A DNA stretch of 64,000 nucleotides from Micromonospora sp. CP22 (GCF_009712475.1 NZ_VCJO01000018.1:1-64000), one strand, 5' to 3'; positions 50,609 to 61,554 are shown, counted from the first letter of the stretch. Notes: generated by a model not told the origin, from the letters alone. Made by a program: numbers and translations.

Positions 50609-51986
50609 TCGGAATCCCCCTCGTCAGACGCTGACGCAGATCGCGCCACGACGGCAGATCCGCGCCGCGCACGACGCGGCGCCGGACCGTGACCCAGAAC
50701 AGCACACAGAGCACCGCCTCGGCCACCACCGTGGCGGAGGCGGTGCCACGCAACCCCCACAGCGGGGTGGCTACAGCGAGGGCCGCCAGCAGCACCAGGG
50801 CGCCAATTCCTTGCTGGACCACCTTCCGGCGAAGCAAACCGCCGCTGGTGAGCAAGGCGGCCACCGCGGCACCGCCGAACCGGAAGGGTATGGCCAGGGC
50901 CAGCAGCGCCAGCACCGCCGCCGAGTCGCCGTACTCGGCCCCGAGCAGGACCGGTAGCAGCTGCCCGCCGAGCGCGACCAGCGCCGCGACAAGGATCCCT
51001 AGCGCGATCATGCCGGACGTGCCGAACCGGTACGCCAGCAGCACCGCGTCCCGGTCACCATGGGCCCACCGGTGCAGCTTGGCCAGAAAGTACTGCTGGT
51101 ACACGACCCTTGGGACCAGATACGCCGCAGTGAGCACCGCCATCGGTACGGCCAGCACCGCGGCAGCCTCCGTACCCAGCACCTCGGCTGCGACGACGGT
51201 CCCGAGATAGATGCCCATCAGGTAGAACACGTTGCCCAGGACGAACGGGGTGGCGGCCCCGACCACGCGACTCACCGGAACGTCGGTGATCGCCGTGACC
51301 TCGGTGCTCTGATGCCCCTCCAACTGCGCCGTGCCGGCGACGAACGGTCGCAGCACCCTGACGCAGGCGACCACGGTGAGCAGTGCGACGACGGCGTAAC
51401 CCGCTGCGACATCCACCACTGACAGCCCGATGGCCCAGGCGGCGAACACCACCAGCACTCGTCCGACGTGCGGTGCCACCTGAAGTACCGACAGCCCTCG
51501 GTAGTCACCGCGCAGCTGTTGCGCCGATGCCACCAGGGTCAGTCCGACCTGGGCGACGATGACACTGGGGAGCAGCATGCGGACCGTCGTCGTGTCGGGT
51601 TCCGCGCTCCCGACGAGGCTCCACAGGACCGCCGCGGCGAGCACCCCGACACAGATACTCCCGACGAGCCGCAATGACGGTCGCACCCAGCGCCTGGCCG
51701 CGTGGCCCTCCAGCCCGAATCGTTGCAACCACAGTTCGGAGACGCCGAAGACCACCAGCGGTGCGGCCAACGCCATGACAGCCAGGGCCGCGCTGAACGT
51801 GCCGAAGGCGCTCTGCGGAAGGGTGCGGGCCAGCAGGATCTGCGCGCAGAACGCGGCGACGGTGACACCGACCTGACTCAGACCCAACATGCCCAGGTTT
51901 ACGAGGATCCGGACGAGACGGTTCGGGGCGGCGGCTCGCTGCCGCGGTCGCTCACCAGTCAGTCGATCAGCGGCCGAGGGTGACAA
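50598..51986 (-). CDS. Wzx-like oligosaccharide flippase
   Basis: A 462-aa polytopic membrane protein with about 12 to 14 helices of the polysaccharide-export (Wzx/MATE) type, starting ILVNLGMLGLSQVGVTVAAF followed by QILLARTLPQSAFGTFSAAL. It should flip the lipid-linked repeat unit across the membrane. The start is uncertain: the frame opens with a TTG at 51986 overlapping the glycosyltransferase end, and a GTG near 51914 is an alternative just before the first helix. It lies between a glycosyltransferase and the pyruvyl transferase in a chain of overlapping genes. Confidence 0.87.
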   Translation of the reverse strand: MSPSAADRLTGERPRQRAAAPNRLVRILVNLGMLGLSQVGVTVAAFCAQILLARTLPQSAFGTFSAALAVMALAAPLVVFGVSELWLQRFGLEGHAARRWVRPSLRLVGSICVGVLAAAVLWSLVGSAEPDTTTVRMLLPSVIVAQVGLTLVASAQQLRGDYRGLSVLQVAPHVGRVLVVFAAWAIGLSVVDVAAGYAVVALLTVVACVRVLRPFVAGTAQLEGHQSTEVTAITDVPVSRVVGAATPFVLGNVFYLMGIYLGTVVAAEVLGTEAAAVLAVPMAVLTAAYLVPRVVYQQYFLAKLHRWAHGDRDAVLLAYRFGTSGMIALGILVAALVALGGQLLPVLLGAEYGDSAAVLALLALAIPFRFGGAAVAALLTSGGLLRRKVVQQGIGALVLLAALAVATPLWGLRGTASATVVAEAVLCVLFWVTVRRRVVRGADLPSWRDLRQRLTRGIPSAS

Positions 51987-52863
51987 GCCACTTGCCCGTC
52001 TCGCTCAACGTACGCAAAGCCTTGAAGGCCAGCCCCACACCCGGCCACCGCACCGGCCGGTACATCTCGATCAGGCGGAACCAGAAGACCAGACCGGCGA
52101 GTCTGCCCCTGGTCACGTTGCCGTCATGCCGGTGGAAACGGACGATGGGATGGGCCAGGTGACAGGGGTGTACGCCGGACTTCAACGCTCGCAGCATCAG
52201 TTCGATGTCCTCGAAGAGCCGGAAGCTCTCGTCGTACCCGCCGATCCGGTCCAGCAGACGGCGGTCGATGGTCGTGCCGGAGTGCTTGAACGGCAACCGA
52301 GGCCGGGTCAGGACCCCGACCAGCATCCGCTGCGGCGAGGCGTACTCAGGCAGCCGAATCAGCCGGCCGGAACCACGACTGACCTCGGTGTAGTCGGCGT
52401 ACACCCAGCTACCACCGGTCGCGGAGAGCAGCCGGTGCAGGTGGGCGAGCGCGTCAGGGGTCAGTTCGTCGTCGGAGTCCAGCACGGTCAGGTACCGACC
52501 CGTCGCGGTGCGCAGGCCCAGGTTACGTGCCTCGGCGATCCCGGTCGGGGGTTGTGACACCACCCGCACCCGGTGGTCGCCGGCAAGTTTCGCCTCTGCC
52601 AGCACGGTCGTCACCGGTACTCGTGAGCCGTCGTCCACGACCACCAGCTCGAAGTCTTCGAAGGTGTTGGCGAGCACGCTACGCACCGCGTTGACGAGCA
52701 ACACGGCGCGGTCGCGCACCACGATGCAGACCGTGAAGGTGGGCCGCACCACGCTTTCGCCTCGGTCCTCGGACTCGTCGTGCTCCACTGGCCTGTGGAC
52801 GAGGTCACGGGGCTGCTGCTTCTGATCGTGTCCGCGCACCTCGGCGGACGACGGCGGCCTCAC
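51967..52863 (-). CDS. Family 2 glycosyltransferase
   Basis: A 298-aa GT-A fold enzyme. TVCIVVRDRAVLLVNAVRSV, ELVVVDDGSRVP and GIAEARNLGLRTATGRYL form the nucleotide-binding part, with LTVLDSDDELTP supplying the DxD-like metal motif and LFEDIELMLRAL the catalytic acidic cluster. The first about 40 residues before the domain are hydrophilic and may be partly untranslated. GTG 52863 overlaps the ligase stop (GTGA). It probably builds the repeat unit of the exopolysaccharide; the sugar donor is unknown. Confidence 0.88.
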   Translation of the reverse strand: MRPPSSAEVRGHDQKQQPRDLVHRPVEHDESEDRGESVVRPTFTVCIVVRDRAVLLVNAVRSVLANTFEDFELVVVDDGSRVPVTTVLAEAKLAGDHRVRVVSQPPTGIAEARNLGLRTATGRYLTVLDSDDELTPDALAHLHRLLSATGGSWVYADYTEVSRGSGRLIRLPEYASPQRMLVGVLTRPRLPFKHSGTTIDRRLLDRIGGYDESFRLFEDIELMLRALKSGVHPCHLAHPIVRFHRHDGNVTRGRLAGLVFWFRLIEMYRPVRWPGVGLAFKALRTLSETGKWLVTLGR

Positions 52864-54290
52864 GCCGCCGCCGGCTCGGTCACAGCGGACGATGCCTCTC
52901 TGGCGTCGTCCGGCTCAGCGGGGGCGAGTGCGAGTATCACCATCTGTCCGAAGAAGAAGAGCCAGAGGAAGTACGGGTACGCCAGCGGCTTCTGGGTGAG
53001 ACCGAAGATGACCAGGATGGCGAAGAGCACCAACAACGCCGTCCGGTGCGAACGATCCGCGCGGCCCCGGACGATCCGGTACGTCGCCACAAGGATCGCC
53101 GCGGTCACGACCACCCCGACGAGCCCCCAGACGATCATCAGCCGCAGCAGGTCGTTGTGCATGTCCCAGGGCTCGTAACCGAAGCCGAACAGCCACACGT
53201 CGATCGGGGCCCGTCCGAGAATCTCCGCCACGTCGTTCCAGATCGCTCCCCGGCCGTGCATGAAGGTGTCGGACCGCACGTCCATGGAACCGACCTCGGT
53301 GACGACGACCTCGGCCCTGCGCCAGATCGCCTCTCCCCAGAGCGTGCCCACCAGGGTGGCCAGGACGACGACTCCACCACCGGCGACCAGCGCACCCCGG
53401 CGGTTCACGTTGCCCCGGCGACGCGCCGTGACCAGCGTGCGCACCCTCCGCAGCTCGAACACCGCCACGATCAGCACCAGACACAGAATGGTGAAGCGGT
53501 GCAGCGAGACGACACCCGTGGCGAAGAAGAGCCCGATCAGCCCGTACCGCACTGCGGCAGGAACACCCATCCGTTCGCCCAGGACGTAGACGAGGAAGAC
53601 CGAGAACATCAGCAATCGGCCGAGGGACATCGGATGGAAGTAACCGCCGGAGGCGCGGCCGATCTTCTGCCACCCCGCGAGTTCAAAGTGGAAGGAGTAG
53701 GGGATCACCTCAGCGACCTGCAACCAGGCGAGAACGGAGTGCACGACCGCACCGAGCACCACGACTCCGGCGACGAGCGCGAGACGGCGTACGGAGAACC
53801 AGTCCGGGCGCAGCAGCATCAGGCCGATCAGGGCGAGCGGCGCGAAGCCGACGACCAGTCGCATGGCCTCGGCGGGTATCGCACTCGTCGCCTCCTGCGC
53901 CGGGCCGTAGATCGAGTACCGCCGGACGTCGAAGGACGCCAACAGGTCTGCCCGAGCGTCCACCGCCAGGTAGCTGGCCACGGACAGGACCAGCAGCAAC
54001 CCGATTCCGGCACCTATCAGCAACAGCGATCGAGGCGGCAGTCTTCGGGAGCCGAGCGCGAAGACTCCGAGGGCAGCCACCATCAGCACCGCCCCCAGGG
54101 CAGTGAGCAGCGCACCGAGGTCGAGGCCGTCTCCCCGGCCCTCGCCGATGTCGGCCAGCGGTTTGACCGCGACGAGCACCAGCGCGGCGGTCGCCAGGTT
54201 GCGTGCCAGCCGCAGATGTGCGGATACCGCACCGTTCTGGTCAGGCTGCCGGGACCAGGGCCAGCGAGCCAGAGCGGTCAAGCTTCCCAT
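52860..54290 (-). CDS. O-antigen ligase/polymerase-like membrane protein
   Basis: A 476-aa protein with about 12 hydrophobic helices and a large extracytoplasmic loop near residues 300-370 (EVGSMDVRSDTFMHGRGAIW, then FGFGYEPWDMHNDLLRL). The RxxxW and HN-containing loop, followed by further helices, is the pattern of Wzy polymerases and WaaL-like ligases. It probably polymerises or transfers the lipid-linked exopolysaccharide units. It is the first gene of the minus-strand exopolysaccharide group and is read into the glycosyltransferase with a GTGA overlap. Confidence 0.83.
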   Translation of the reverse strand: MGSLTALARWPWSRQPDQNGAVSAHLRLARNLATAALVLVAVKPLADIGEGRGDGLDLGALLTALGAVLMVAALGVFALGSRRLPPRSLLLIGAGIGLLLVLSVASYLAVDARADLLASFDVRRYSIYGPAQEATSAIPAEAMRLVVGFAPLALIGLMLLRPDWFSVRRLALVAGVVVLGAVVHSVLAWLQVAEVIPYSFHFELAGWQKIGRASGGYFHPMSLGRLLMFSVFLVYVLGERMGVPAAVRYGLIGLFFATGVVSLHRFTILCLVLIVAVFELRRVRTLVTARRRGNVNRRGALVAGGGVVVLATLVGTLWGEAIWRRAEVVVTEVGSMDVRSDTFMHGRGAIWNDVAEILGRAPIDVWLFGFGYEPWDMHNDLLRLMIVWGLVGVVVTAAILVATYRIVRGRADRSHRTALLVLFAILVIFGLTQKPLAYPYFLWLFFFGQMVILALAPAEPDDAREASSAVTEPAAA

Positions 54291-54498
54291 GCGGGTGCGT
54301 CTCCCATCAGTATCCGCCGCGGTGACGACGGGGACTGGGGAACACGACTACAGCGCCCACTGTGGTCAGCCCCCGCGCTGCCTCGGAAAACACGAGGACG
54401 ATACCAGCGGGTTGACTGCCTCCGGAGTCCCGGCCGATTGCCCGAACGGCTGTGATCGGCAGCACAGTCACGACTCGCACTATGGAAGAGGGATAGAC

Positions 54499-54654
54499 AT
54501 GGGCAATTCACCCGGCGGCAAGCCGACCCCACTGGTGCCTGCTTGCGACCGGCCGACCGGCTCCGGCAAGCTGAACGGCCGTGTGTGCCAGGCGAACAGG
54601 CACGCCGACCAATGGTGGTCCGCCGATCGAGGTAGTCGGCGACACCTCGCATAA
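54499..54654 (+). CDS. Possible 51-aa small protein
   Basis: A frame of 51 codons, ATG 54499 to TAA 54654, preceded by GGAAGAGGG about eight bases upstream. The protein is MGNSPGGKPT, then TGSGKLNGRVCQANRHADQW and a basic end. Most third codon positions are G or C in the middle of the frame, less so at the end. It is 17 bp before the next glycosyltransferase. No family is recognised and the call rests on the ribosome binding site and position alone. The sequence 54291-54498 to its left holds nothing else that I can support beyond divergent promoters. Confidence 0.35.
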   Translation: MGNSPGGKPTPLVPACDRPTGSGKLNGRVCQANRHADQWWSADRGSRRHLA

Positions 54655-54671
54655 CGGGTGAGGCTGGTGCG

Positions 54672-55511
54672 ATGAGCCAGGAGCGACCGATGATCAGCGT
54701 GGTGATCGCAGCCCACAACGAGGCTGCGGTGATCGGCGGCTGCCTCGACGCGCTGCTCGCCGATGCCGCACCCGGCGAGCTGGACATCGTGGTGGTTGCC
54801 AACGGCTGCACCGACGACACCGCGGAGGTGGCAGCGGCACGCCCGGGCGTACGGGTGATCGAGGTCGCCGAGCCGGGCAAGGCCAACGCCCTGAACCTGG
54901 GAGACGCCGCTGCCCGCGCGTTTCCCCGGGTGTACCTCGACGCGGACGTGGTCCTCTCCCCCGGCGCCCTACGCGCGATGGCGGGGGAGCTTTCCGTCAG
55001 CGACCGGCCACCACTCGCGGTGATGCCCCGCCGGGCCATGGTGACCGAGCATCGACCGCTCGCGGTGCGGGCCTACTACGCGATCAACACGCGGCTTCCG
55101 ATCTTCGCCGACGCGCTGTTCGGTAGGGGCGCGATGGCGATCTCGGCCGCAGGCCGGGAACGCTTCGAGCGCTTCCCGGAGCAGATCGCGGACGACCTCT
55201 TCCTCGACTCGCAGTTCAGCTCGGCAGAGAAGCGGGAGGTGGTAGCCGCGACGAGTTTCGTGCAGGCCCCCCGGCGCACCGGCGACCTGGTCCGTACCCT
55301 GGCCCGGGTCCGGGCCGGCAACAACATGCTGCGCGCCAGCCACGATGGGATTCGAGCGTCCGTGCCCTCGTCCTGGCTGCGGCATGTCGTGCTGCCTCGA
55401 CCGTGGCTTGCGCCTGCGTCGATCGTGTATGTCGCGATCACTCTGCTTGCCGCGATGCGTGCCCGCCGTCATCCGCGTGATGCCTGGGGACGGGACGACT
55501 CCACGCGCTGA
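54672..55511 (+). CDS. Family 2 glycosyltransferase
   Basis: A 279-aa GT2 enzyme. ISVVIAAHNEAAVIGGCLDA opens the nucleotide-binding fold, followed by DIVVVANGCTDDTAEVA, GKANALNLGDAAARAF and VYLDADVVLSPGAL, the last holding the DAD metal-binding motif. FPEQIADDLFLDSQF corresponds to the ED-type catalytic region. One hydrophobic segment near the C-terminus (APASIVYVAITLLAAM) suggests membrane association. It is on the opposite strand to the main polysaccharide genes and may add a side sugar. Confidence 0.87.
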   Translation: MSQERPMISVVIAAHNEAAVIGGCLDALLADAAPGELDIVVVANGCTDDTAEVAAARPGVRVIEVAEPGKANALNLGDAAARAFPRVYLDADVVLSPGALRAMAGELSVSDRPPLAVMPRRAMVTEHRPLAVRAYYAINTRLPIFADALFGRGAMAISAAGRERFERFPEQIADDLFLDSQFSSAEKREVVAATSFVQAPRRTGDLVRTLARVRAGNNMLRASHDGIRASVPSSWLRHVVLPRPWLAPASIVYVAITLLAAMRARRHPRDAWGRDDSTR

Positions 55512-55533
55512 CGATCCGGGCTGCGCCTGCCGG

Positions 55534-57600
55534 TCAGTACGTGGACCGGCGGCGCAGCACCAGCACCGCCGCACCGATCAGACCGACCACCAGGGCGCCG
55601 CCGAGCCCGGCCAGCAGGATCGGCACCAGGTTCGACGAGTCGGACGACTCCTGCTCCAGTCGACTCCGGTCGATGGCGTTCTGCCGGTATGCCTGGGCGA
55701 CGAGATTCGTCGGCGACGTCTCGGCCACCGTGTTGAACTGCGCGATCGCATCGCCACTGCGGCCGGCGAAAAAGGCGTCGAGCCCGCTCCGGTAGGCCCG
55801 GTCGGCGTCGGCGATCTCGTTTTCGACACCCTTCTCGGCGAGTAGCCCGGTCACGGCGGACACCGACACGACGGCTCGGTTCGCACCACCGTTGACCGCT
55901 CGGTCGTTGTCGATGACTCCGACCACCCGCCCTTGGTCATCGATCGCGATGCCACCGTGTGAGTAGATGCCGAGGTCCTCGTTGACCCGGGCCACCTCGA
56001 CGGTGCCCTGCTTCCCGGTGCTCGACACCTGAACCTGCTTGGACTCCACGGTGTAGGTCGCTGCCCGGAAGTCGCTGTCCCCCGTCTGGTAACCGATCAG
56101 CAGCAGGGCGGCGCCGGGAACGGGACTGGCCGCCGGGTCGACCTCCGCCGTGGGCAGGTCGGACTGCGCAACCTTGAGCAGCGCCAAGTTGCCGCCGTCC
56201 GCCGCGAGGACATGCACCAGTTGCGCGGGCACCGCAGGGCTGGCGGTCAGGTCACCTCGTGCGATGTTGAACTGGGTGAACACCTGCGTGGCCGGGGCTT
56301 CGTCTGGCTGGTCGCCCGTGAAGGTGGTGGCCCCCATCTTGCTGCGTACGTATTCGTCCAGCTCGTCGGCGGAAAGCTTCTTCTGTTCGATGAGAATGCG
56401 ACCGAGCGTGTACAGAGCGCGTTCACGGGCGACCTCTGCGCTCGGCTGCACACACTGACCGTTTGTCACCACGTGGCCGTCCGGGTTGGCCACGAAGCCG
56501 CTGCACCGCCTCTTGAACGTCACGGGCGTGGCGCTCAGCGGCACGTTGGACTTGGCCTCCCGCACGAATCCGGTGAACACCGCCTCCACGAAGACCAGCG
56601 AGGGCGCGGCGATCGCCAGCGCACGCTCTTCCGGACTGTATGGCGCGACCTGCGCCCACGGCTTGATCCCCGGGTTGACCTCAGTGGGATTGGGAACGCT
56701 GCCGGAGCTCTCGACTCCGGTCGGTGCCGTCAGCGGCGGCTCCGGGTCATCGTCGCCGGTGAGTGCCCAAACGGCCGCACCGGCACCGACGGCCGCCACC
56801 AGTGCGAGCGCGGCGACGCCGACCCAGAGGCCCGTGCGTCGTTTGGGACGCGCCGAGGGCTGGATCCGTCGTACCGGTGCGGTGAACGGGTCCAGACCGA
56901 ATTCGTCACCACCCGCTCCGGAGACCGGCGACGTGGGCGCGCCGGAGACCGGGCCCTGCGGCGCGCCGGAGACCGGGCCCGAGGTGGGCAGTTGCAGCGG
57001 GGCCGGGCTCACCGGCCCGTGCCACTGCGGCTGCGGGGTCGCGGAGGTCGGAGTGCTCTGGCCGGGGAAGGGAGCGCCCGAAACCGGCTGATGTCCACCC
57101 GGCACCGGCTGGGGTGGACCGGAGACTGACTGAGGACCGCCCGATACCGGCTGGGGAGGCCCGGAGACCGGCTGGGGTGGACCGGAGACGGACTCCGGTG
57201 GGCCCGAGGTCGGTGCGGGCGGTCCGGAGACGGACTGCGGGACGCCCGAAACCGGCTGGGATGGCCCGGACGCCGGGGCAGCGGCCGAGGGAACCGGCTG
57301 GTAATCGACGCCGAGCGCCCGGAACAGCTTCTCTGGCGCCGGCCCCACCTCCGCCGGGTACGCGACCCAGGGGGCGGCGGCCGAGAAGTCCGCGTACGTG
57401 AAGGGCGCGCCGCCGGGCGCTTGGGCAAGACTGTTGGCGGTGCCGGCGAATGCCTCTCGCCAGCCTGGAGTGGCAGCGACCGTGGCGTCAAGGACGGCCA
57501 CGGTGACCAGCCGACCCTGACCGTCGACGGCGGCCCATGCCTTCCCGACCGGTGACCCGCCCAGCATGTGGGTGTACCGGTAGGGGCCGTCCGGTTGCAT
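55534..57600 (-). CDS. Membrane protein with inactive trypsin-like domain and Pro-rich repeats
   Basis: A 688-aa protein. Residues 7-60 resemble a Ser/Thr-kinase N-lobe start (YRYTHMLGGSPVGKAWAAVD, with LVTVAVLDA) but the rest of a kinase is missing. Residues 105-230 are repeats of the SGPPQPVSGPPQ type. One helix spans 257-280. Residues 330-590 look like an HtrA-type trypsin fold: SGFVANPDGHVVTNGQC, GGNLALLKV and IYSHGGIAIDDQGRVVGVID. At the expected catalytic positions the usual His, Asp and Ser are Q382, N471 and H548, so it is probably not a protease. A helical stretch and a C-terminal helix at 658-683 follow. Its role is unknown; it may bind a ligand outside the cell. Confidence 0.8.
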   Translation of the reverse strand: MQPDGPYRYTHMLGGSPVGKAWAAVDGQGRLVTVAVLDATVAATPGWREAFAGTANSLAQAPGGAPFTYADFSAAAPWVAYPAEVGPAPEKLFRALGVDYQPVPSAAAPASGPSQPVSGVPQSVSGPPAPTSGPPESVSGPPQPVSGPPQPVSGGPQSVSGPPQPVPGGHQPVSGAPFPGQSTPTSATPQPQWHGPVSPAPLQLPTSGPVSGAPQGPVSGAPTSPVSGAGGDEFGLDPFTAPVRRIQPSARPKRRTGLWVGVAALALVAAVGAGAAVWALTGDDDPEPPLTAPTGVESSGSVPNPTEVNPGIKPWAQVAPYSPEERALAIAAPSLVFVEAVFTGFVREAKSNVPLSATPVTFKRRCSGFVANPDGHVVTNGQCVQPSAEVARERALYTLGRILIEQKKLSADELDEYVRSKMGATTFTGDQPDEAPATQVFTQFNIARGDLTASPAVPAQLVHVLAADGGNLALLKVAQSDLPTAEVDPAASPVPGAALLLIGYQTGDSDFRAATYTVESKQVQVSSTGKQGTVEVARVNEDLGIYSHGGIAIDDQGRVVGVIDNDRAVNGGANRAVVSVSAVTGLLAEKGVENEIADADRAYRSGLDAFFAGRSGDAIAQFNTVAETSPTNLVAQAYRQNAIDRSRLEQESSDSSNLVPILLAGLGGALVVGLIGAAVLVLRRRSTY

Positions 57601-57746
57601 GTCCCACTCCTCTACTCGACCGCCGAGCGGGATCCTATCGACCCGGCGCTCGCCGCCCAGTTGGCCGGGCCCGCAGCCCGCGAGATGCGCTCATATTCGC
57701 AGGTCAGAGCGCTCCATCGTGGAATGGTGACGGGACGCTTGCCAGG

Positions 57747-57758
57747 TGAAAGTTTTCA
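57747..57758. promoter_or_regulatory. Small palindrome before the RpiR regulator
   Basis: TGAAA-GT-TTTCA lies 17 bp before the GTG start of the RpiR-type gene. Its symmetry and position suit an autoregulatory operator. Confidence 0.4.
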
Positions 57759-57774
57759 TGCATAGAGTCGCTGC

Positions 57775-58623
57775 GTGAATGAGGGAGCTACGGTAGCGTC
57801 GACGGAGCGGGTCGTCGGCCTGTTCGACGGGGTCCGGCTCACCCCGACGCAGCGGCGCATCGCGCACTGTCTGGTGCAGCACGCCGCCGCCATCGGCTAC
57901 CTCTCCGCCGCCGAGGTGGCCGAGCTGGCCGGGGTCAGCCAACCGTCGGTCACCCGGTTCGCGGTGGCGCTGGGCCACGACGGCTATCCGGCCCTGCGTC
58001 GTCGGCTGCGCGAACTGACCGCCGCCGCGCCCGGTCCGGCGCCCGTCGGCAACGAGCTTCAGCAGGCGGTACGCGCGGAGATCGGCAACCTGGAGCGGCT
58101 GGCCGGGCAGTTGGCCGACCGGGAGCGGATCGCCGAGACCGGGCGGGTGCTGGCGGCCAGTCGGCCGCTGCCGGTGCTCGGCCTGCGGTCCGCCGCGCCG
58201 CTGGCCGCCTACTTCGCGTACTTCGCCGCCAAGGTGCACCCCGACGTGCGGGTGCTCGACGACGGCGGCAGCCTGCTCACCGACCGGATCGAGCAGGCCG
58301 CCGAGGCGGGGGCGGCGGCGCTGCTGGCGTTCGTGCTGCCGCGCTACCCCCGGGAGACCCTGGAGGCGCTGCGCGAGGCCCGCGAGGCGAACCTCACGGT
58401 CGTGGCGATCACCGACTCACCGGTGAGCCCGGCGACCGAGTACGCCGACGTGGTGCTGTCCGCCGCGGTCGGCGCGCAACTCGTGTTCGACCTGCACACC
58501 GCTCCGATGACCCTGGCCATGGTGCTGCTCCAGGCGATCTGTGACGCCGCCCCGGCCGAGACCCAACGGCGGCTGGAGGCGTTCGAAGCCTCGGCGGCCC
58601 GTCGACAGTTGTTCCTCGGTTAG
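57775..58623 (+). CDS. MurR/RpiR-family regulator of the hut operon
   Basis: A 282-aa regulator. The N-terminal HTH_6 domain reads LTPTQRRIAHCLVQHAAAIG, then YLSAAEVAELAGVSQPSVTR and FAVALGHDGYPALRRRLREL. A SIS domain follows (LPVLGLRSAAPLAAYFAYFA and ITDSPVSPATEYADVVL), which normally binds a phosphosugar or related effector. In this position it most likely controls histidine utilisation, perhaps sensing urocanate or another pathway compound. GTG start. It ends 13 bp before hutU and is the first gene of the operon. Confidence 0.85.
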   Translation: MNEGATVASTERVVGLFDGVRLTPTQRRIAHCLVQHAAAIGYLSAAEVAELAGVSQPSVTRFAVALGHDGYPALRRRLRELTAAAPGPAPVGNELQQAVRAEIGNLERLAGQLADRERIAETGRVLAASRPLPVLGLRSAAPLAAYFAYFAAKVHPDVRVLDDGGSLLTDRIEQAAEAGAAALLAFVLPRYPRETLEALREAREANLTVVAITDSPVSPATEYADVVLSAAVGAQLVFDLHTAPMTLAMVLLQAICDAAPAETQRRLEAFEASAARRQLFLG

Positions 58624-58636
58624 GAGGAGATCCGCC

Positions 58637-60320
<1,684 letters not shown>

Positions 60321-60322
<2 letters not shown>

Positions 60323-60372
60323 GGAAGGGCACCTTGTTAACGCATACGGTAGAGGAAGGGGCCCTTCCTAAC
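60321..60372. repeat. Micromonospora-type GGAAGGG/CCCTTCC repeat pair
   Basis: AAGGAAGGGCACCTTGTTAA (60321-60340) is followed 12 bases later by AGGAAGGGGCCCTTCCTAAC (60353-60372), whose first 17 bases form an 8-bp inverted repeat. I recall sequences of this kind as abundant dispersed repeats in Micromonospora and Salinispora genomes. The pair spans the hutU stop and the start of the M20 gene. Confidence 0.7.
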
Positions 60373-61554
60373 AGGTTTCGCGAGCTGTGGGACCAGATCG
60401 CCCCGATCGGGCGGGACGAGCGCAGCGGCGGCTACCTGCGGTACGCGTTGACCGAGCCGGAGCTGCGGCTGCGGGAGTGGTTCCGGGCACAGGCCGACGA
60501 GCGGGCCATGCCGGTCACCGAGGACGGCAACGGCAACCTGTTCGCCTGGTGGGGTGACCCGGGCGGCGGTGACGCCGTGCTGACCGGCAGCCATTTCGAC
60601 TCGGTGCCGCACGGCGGCGCGTACGACGGGCCGCTAGGCATCGTGAGCGCCTTCCTCGCGGTCGACGAGCTAAGTGCGGTGGGCGTCACGCCCTCCCGGC
60701 CGGTGGCGGTGGCGGCGTTCGTGGAGGAGGAGGGGGCCCGGTTCGGCGTACCGTGCCTGGGCTCTCGGCTGCTCACCGGCTCGCTGACGGCCGAACGCGC
60801 AGCCGGGCTGCGCGATGCCCACGGGGTGAGTTTCGCCGAGGCGTTGGGCGAGCGTCCGGCGGGTGCCCGCCCGGAGTTGGTCGGTCGCTTCGCGGCCTTC
60901 GTGGAGTTGCACGTCGAGCAGGGCCGCGCGCTGGTCGATCAGGACGCGCCGGTCGCCGTCGCGAGCGCCATCTGGCCGCACGGCCGCTGGCGGTTCGACT
61001 TCGACGGTGCGGGCAACCACGCCGGTACGACGCGGATGGCCGACCGTCACGACCCGATGCTCACGTACGCGTTCACGGTGCTCGCCGCGAACAAGGAGGC
61101 CCGGCTGCGCGCCGCCCACGCCACCGTCGGGCGGGTGGCGGTGGAGCCGAACGCCACCAACGCGATCCCGTCGCGGGTGACCGGCTGGCTGGACGCCCGC
61201 GCGGCCGAGCCGGACACCCTCGCCGAGCTGGTCGCGGCGGTTCACGGCAAGGCCGCCGAGCGGGCCCGCCGCGACGGTACGCGGGTGACGCTGACCGAGG
61301 AGTCGGCGACCCCGCTGGTGGCCTTCGACTCCTCGCTGGCCGACCGGCTGGCCACGCTGCTCGACGCGCCGGTGTTGCCGACCGGGGCGGGCCACGACGC
61401 CGGAGTTCTGGCCGGTCACCTGCCCACCGCGATGCTCTTCGTCCGCAACCCGACCGGGGTGTCCCACTCCCCCGCCGAGTCGGCCACCGACGCCGACTGC
61501 GCGACCGGGGTGGCGGCGTTGGCCAGGGTGCTGAAGGAGTTGGCATGCCGTTGA
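60334..61554 (+). CDS. M20-family amidohydrolase (allantoate amidohydrolase-like) in hut operon
   Basis: A 406-aa zinc peptidase-like amidohydrolase of the allantoate amidohydrolase/N-carbamoyl-amino-acid hydrolase group. Metal ligands are seen in LTGSHFDSVPHGGAYDGPLG, VEEEGARFGVPC and VELHVEQG, and a conserved NHAGTTRM region is present. In the hut pathway it may hydrolyse N-formylglutamate in place of HutG, which is not seen here; that is an inference. The start is unusual: TTG 60334 lies inside the repeat element, whose AAGGAAGGG serves as ribosome binding site and whose second unit encodes residues 7-13. Family-like sequence begins at FRELWDQIAPIG. Confidence 0.82.
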   Translation: MLTHTVEEGALPNRFRELWDQIAPIGRDERSGGYLRYALTEPELRLREWFRAQADERAMPVTEDGNGNLFAWWGDPGGGDAVLTGSHFDSVPHGGAYDGPLGIVSAFLAVDELSAVGVTPSRPVAVAAFVEEEGARFGVPCLGSRLLTGSLTAERAAGLRDAHGVSFAEALGERPAGARPELVGRFAAFVELHVEQGRALVDQDAPVAVASAIWPHGRWRFDFDGAGNHAGTTRMADRHDPMLTYAFTVLAANKEARLRAAHATVGRVAVEPNATNAIPSRVTGWLDARAAEPDTLAELVAAVHGKAAERARRDGTRVTLTEESATPLVAFDSSLADRLATLLDAPVLPTGAGHDAGVLAGHLPTAMLFVRNPTGVSHSPAESATDADCATGVAALARVLKELACR

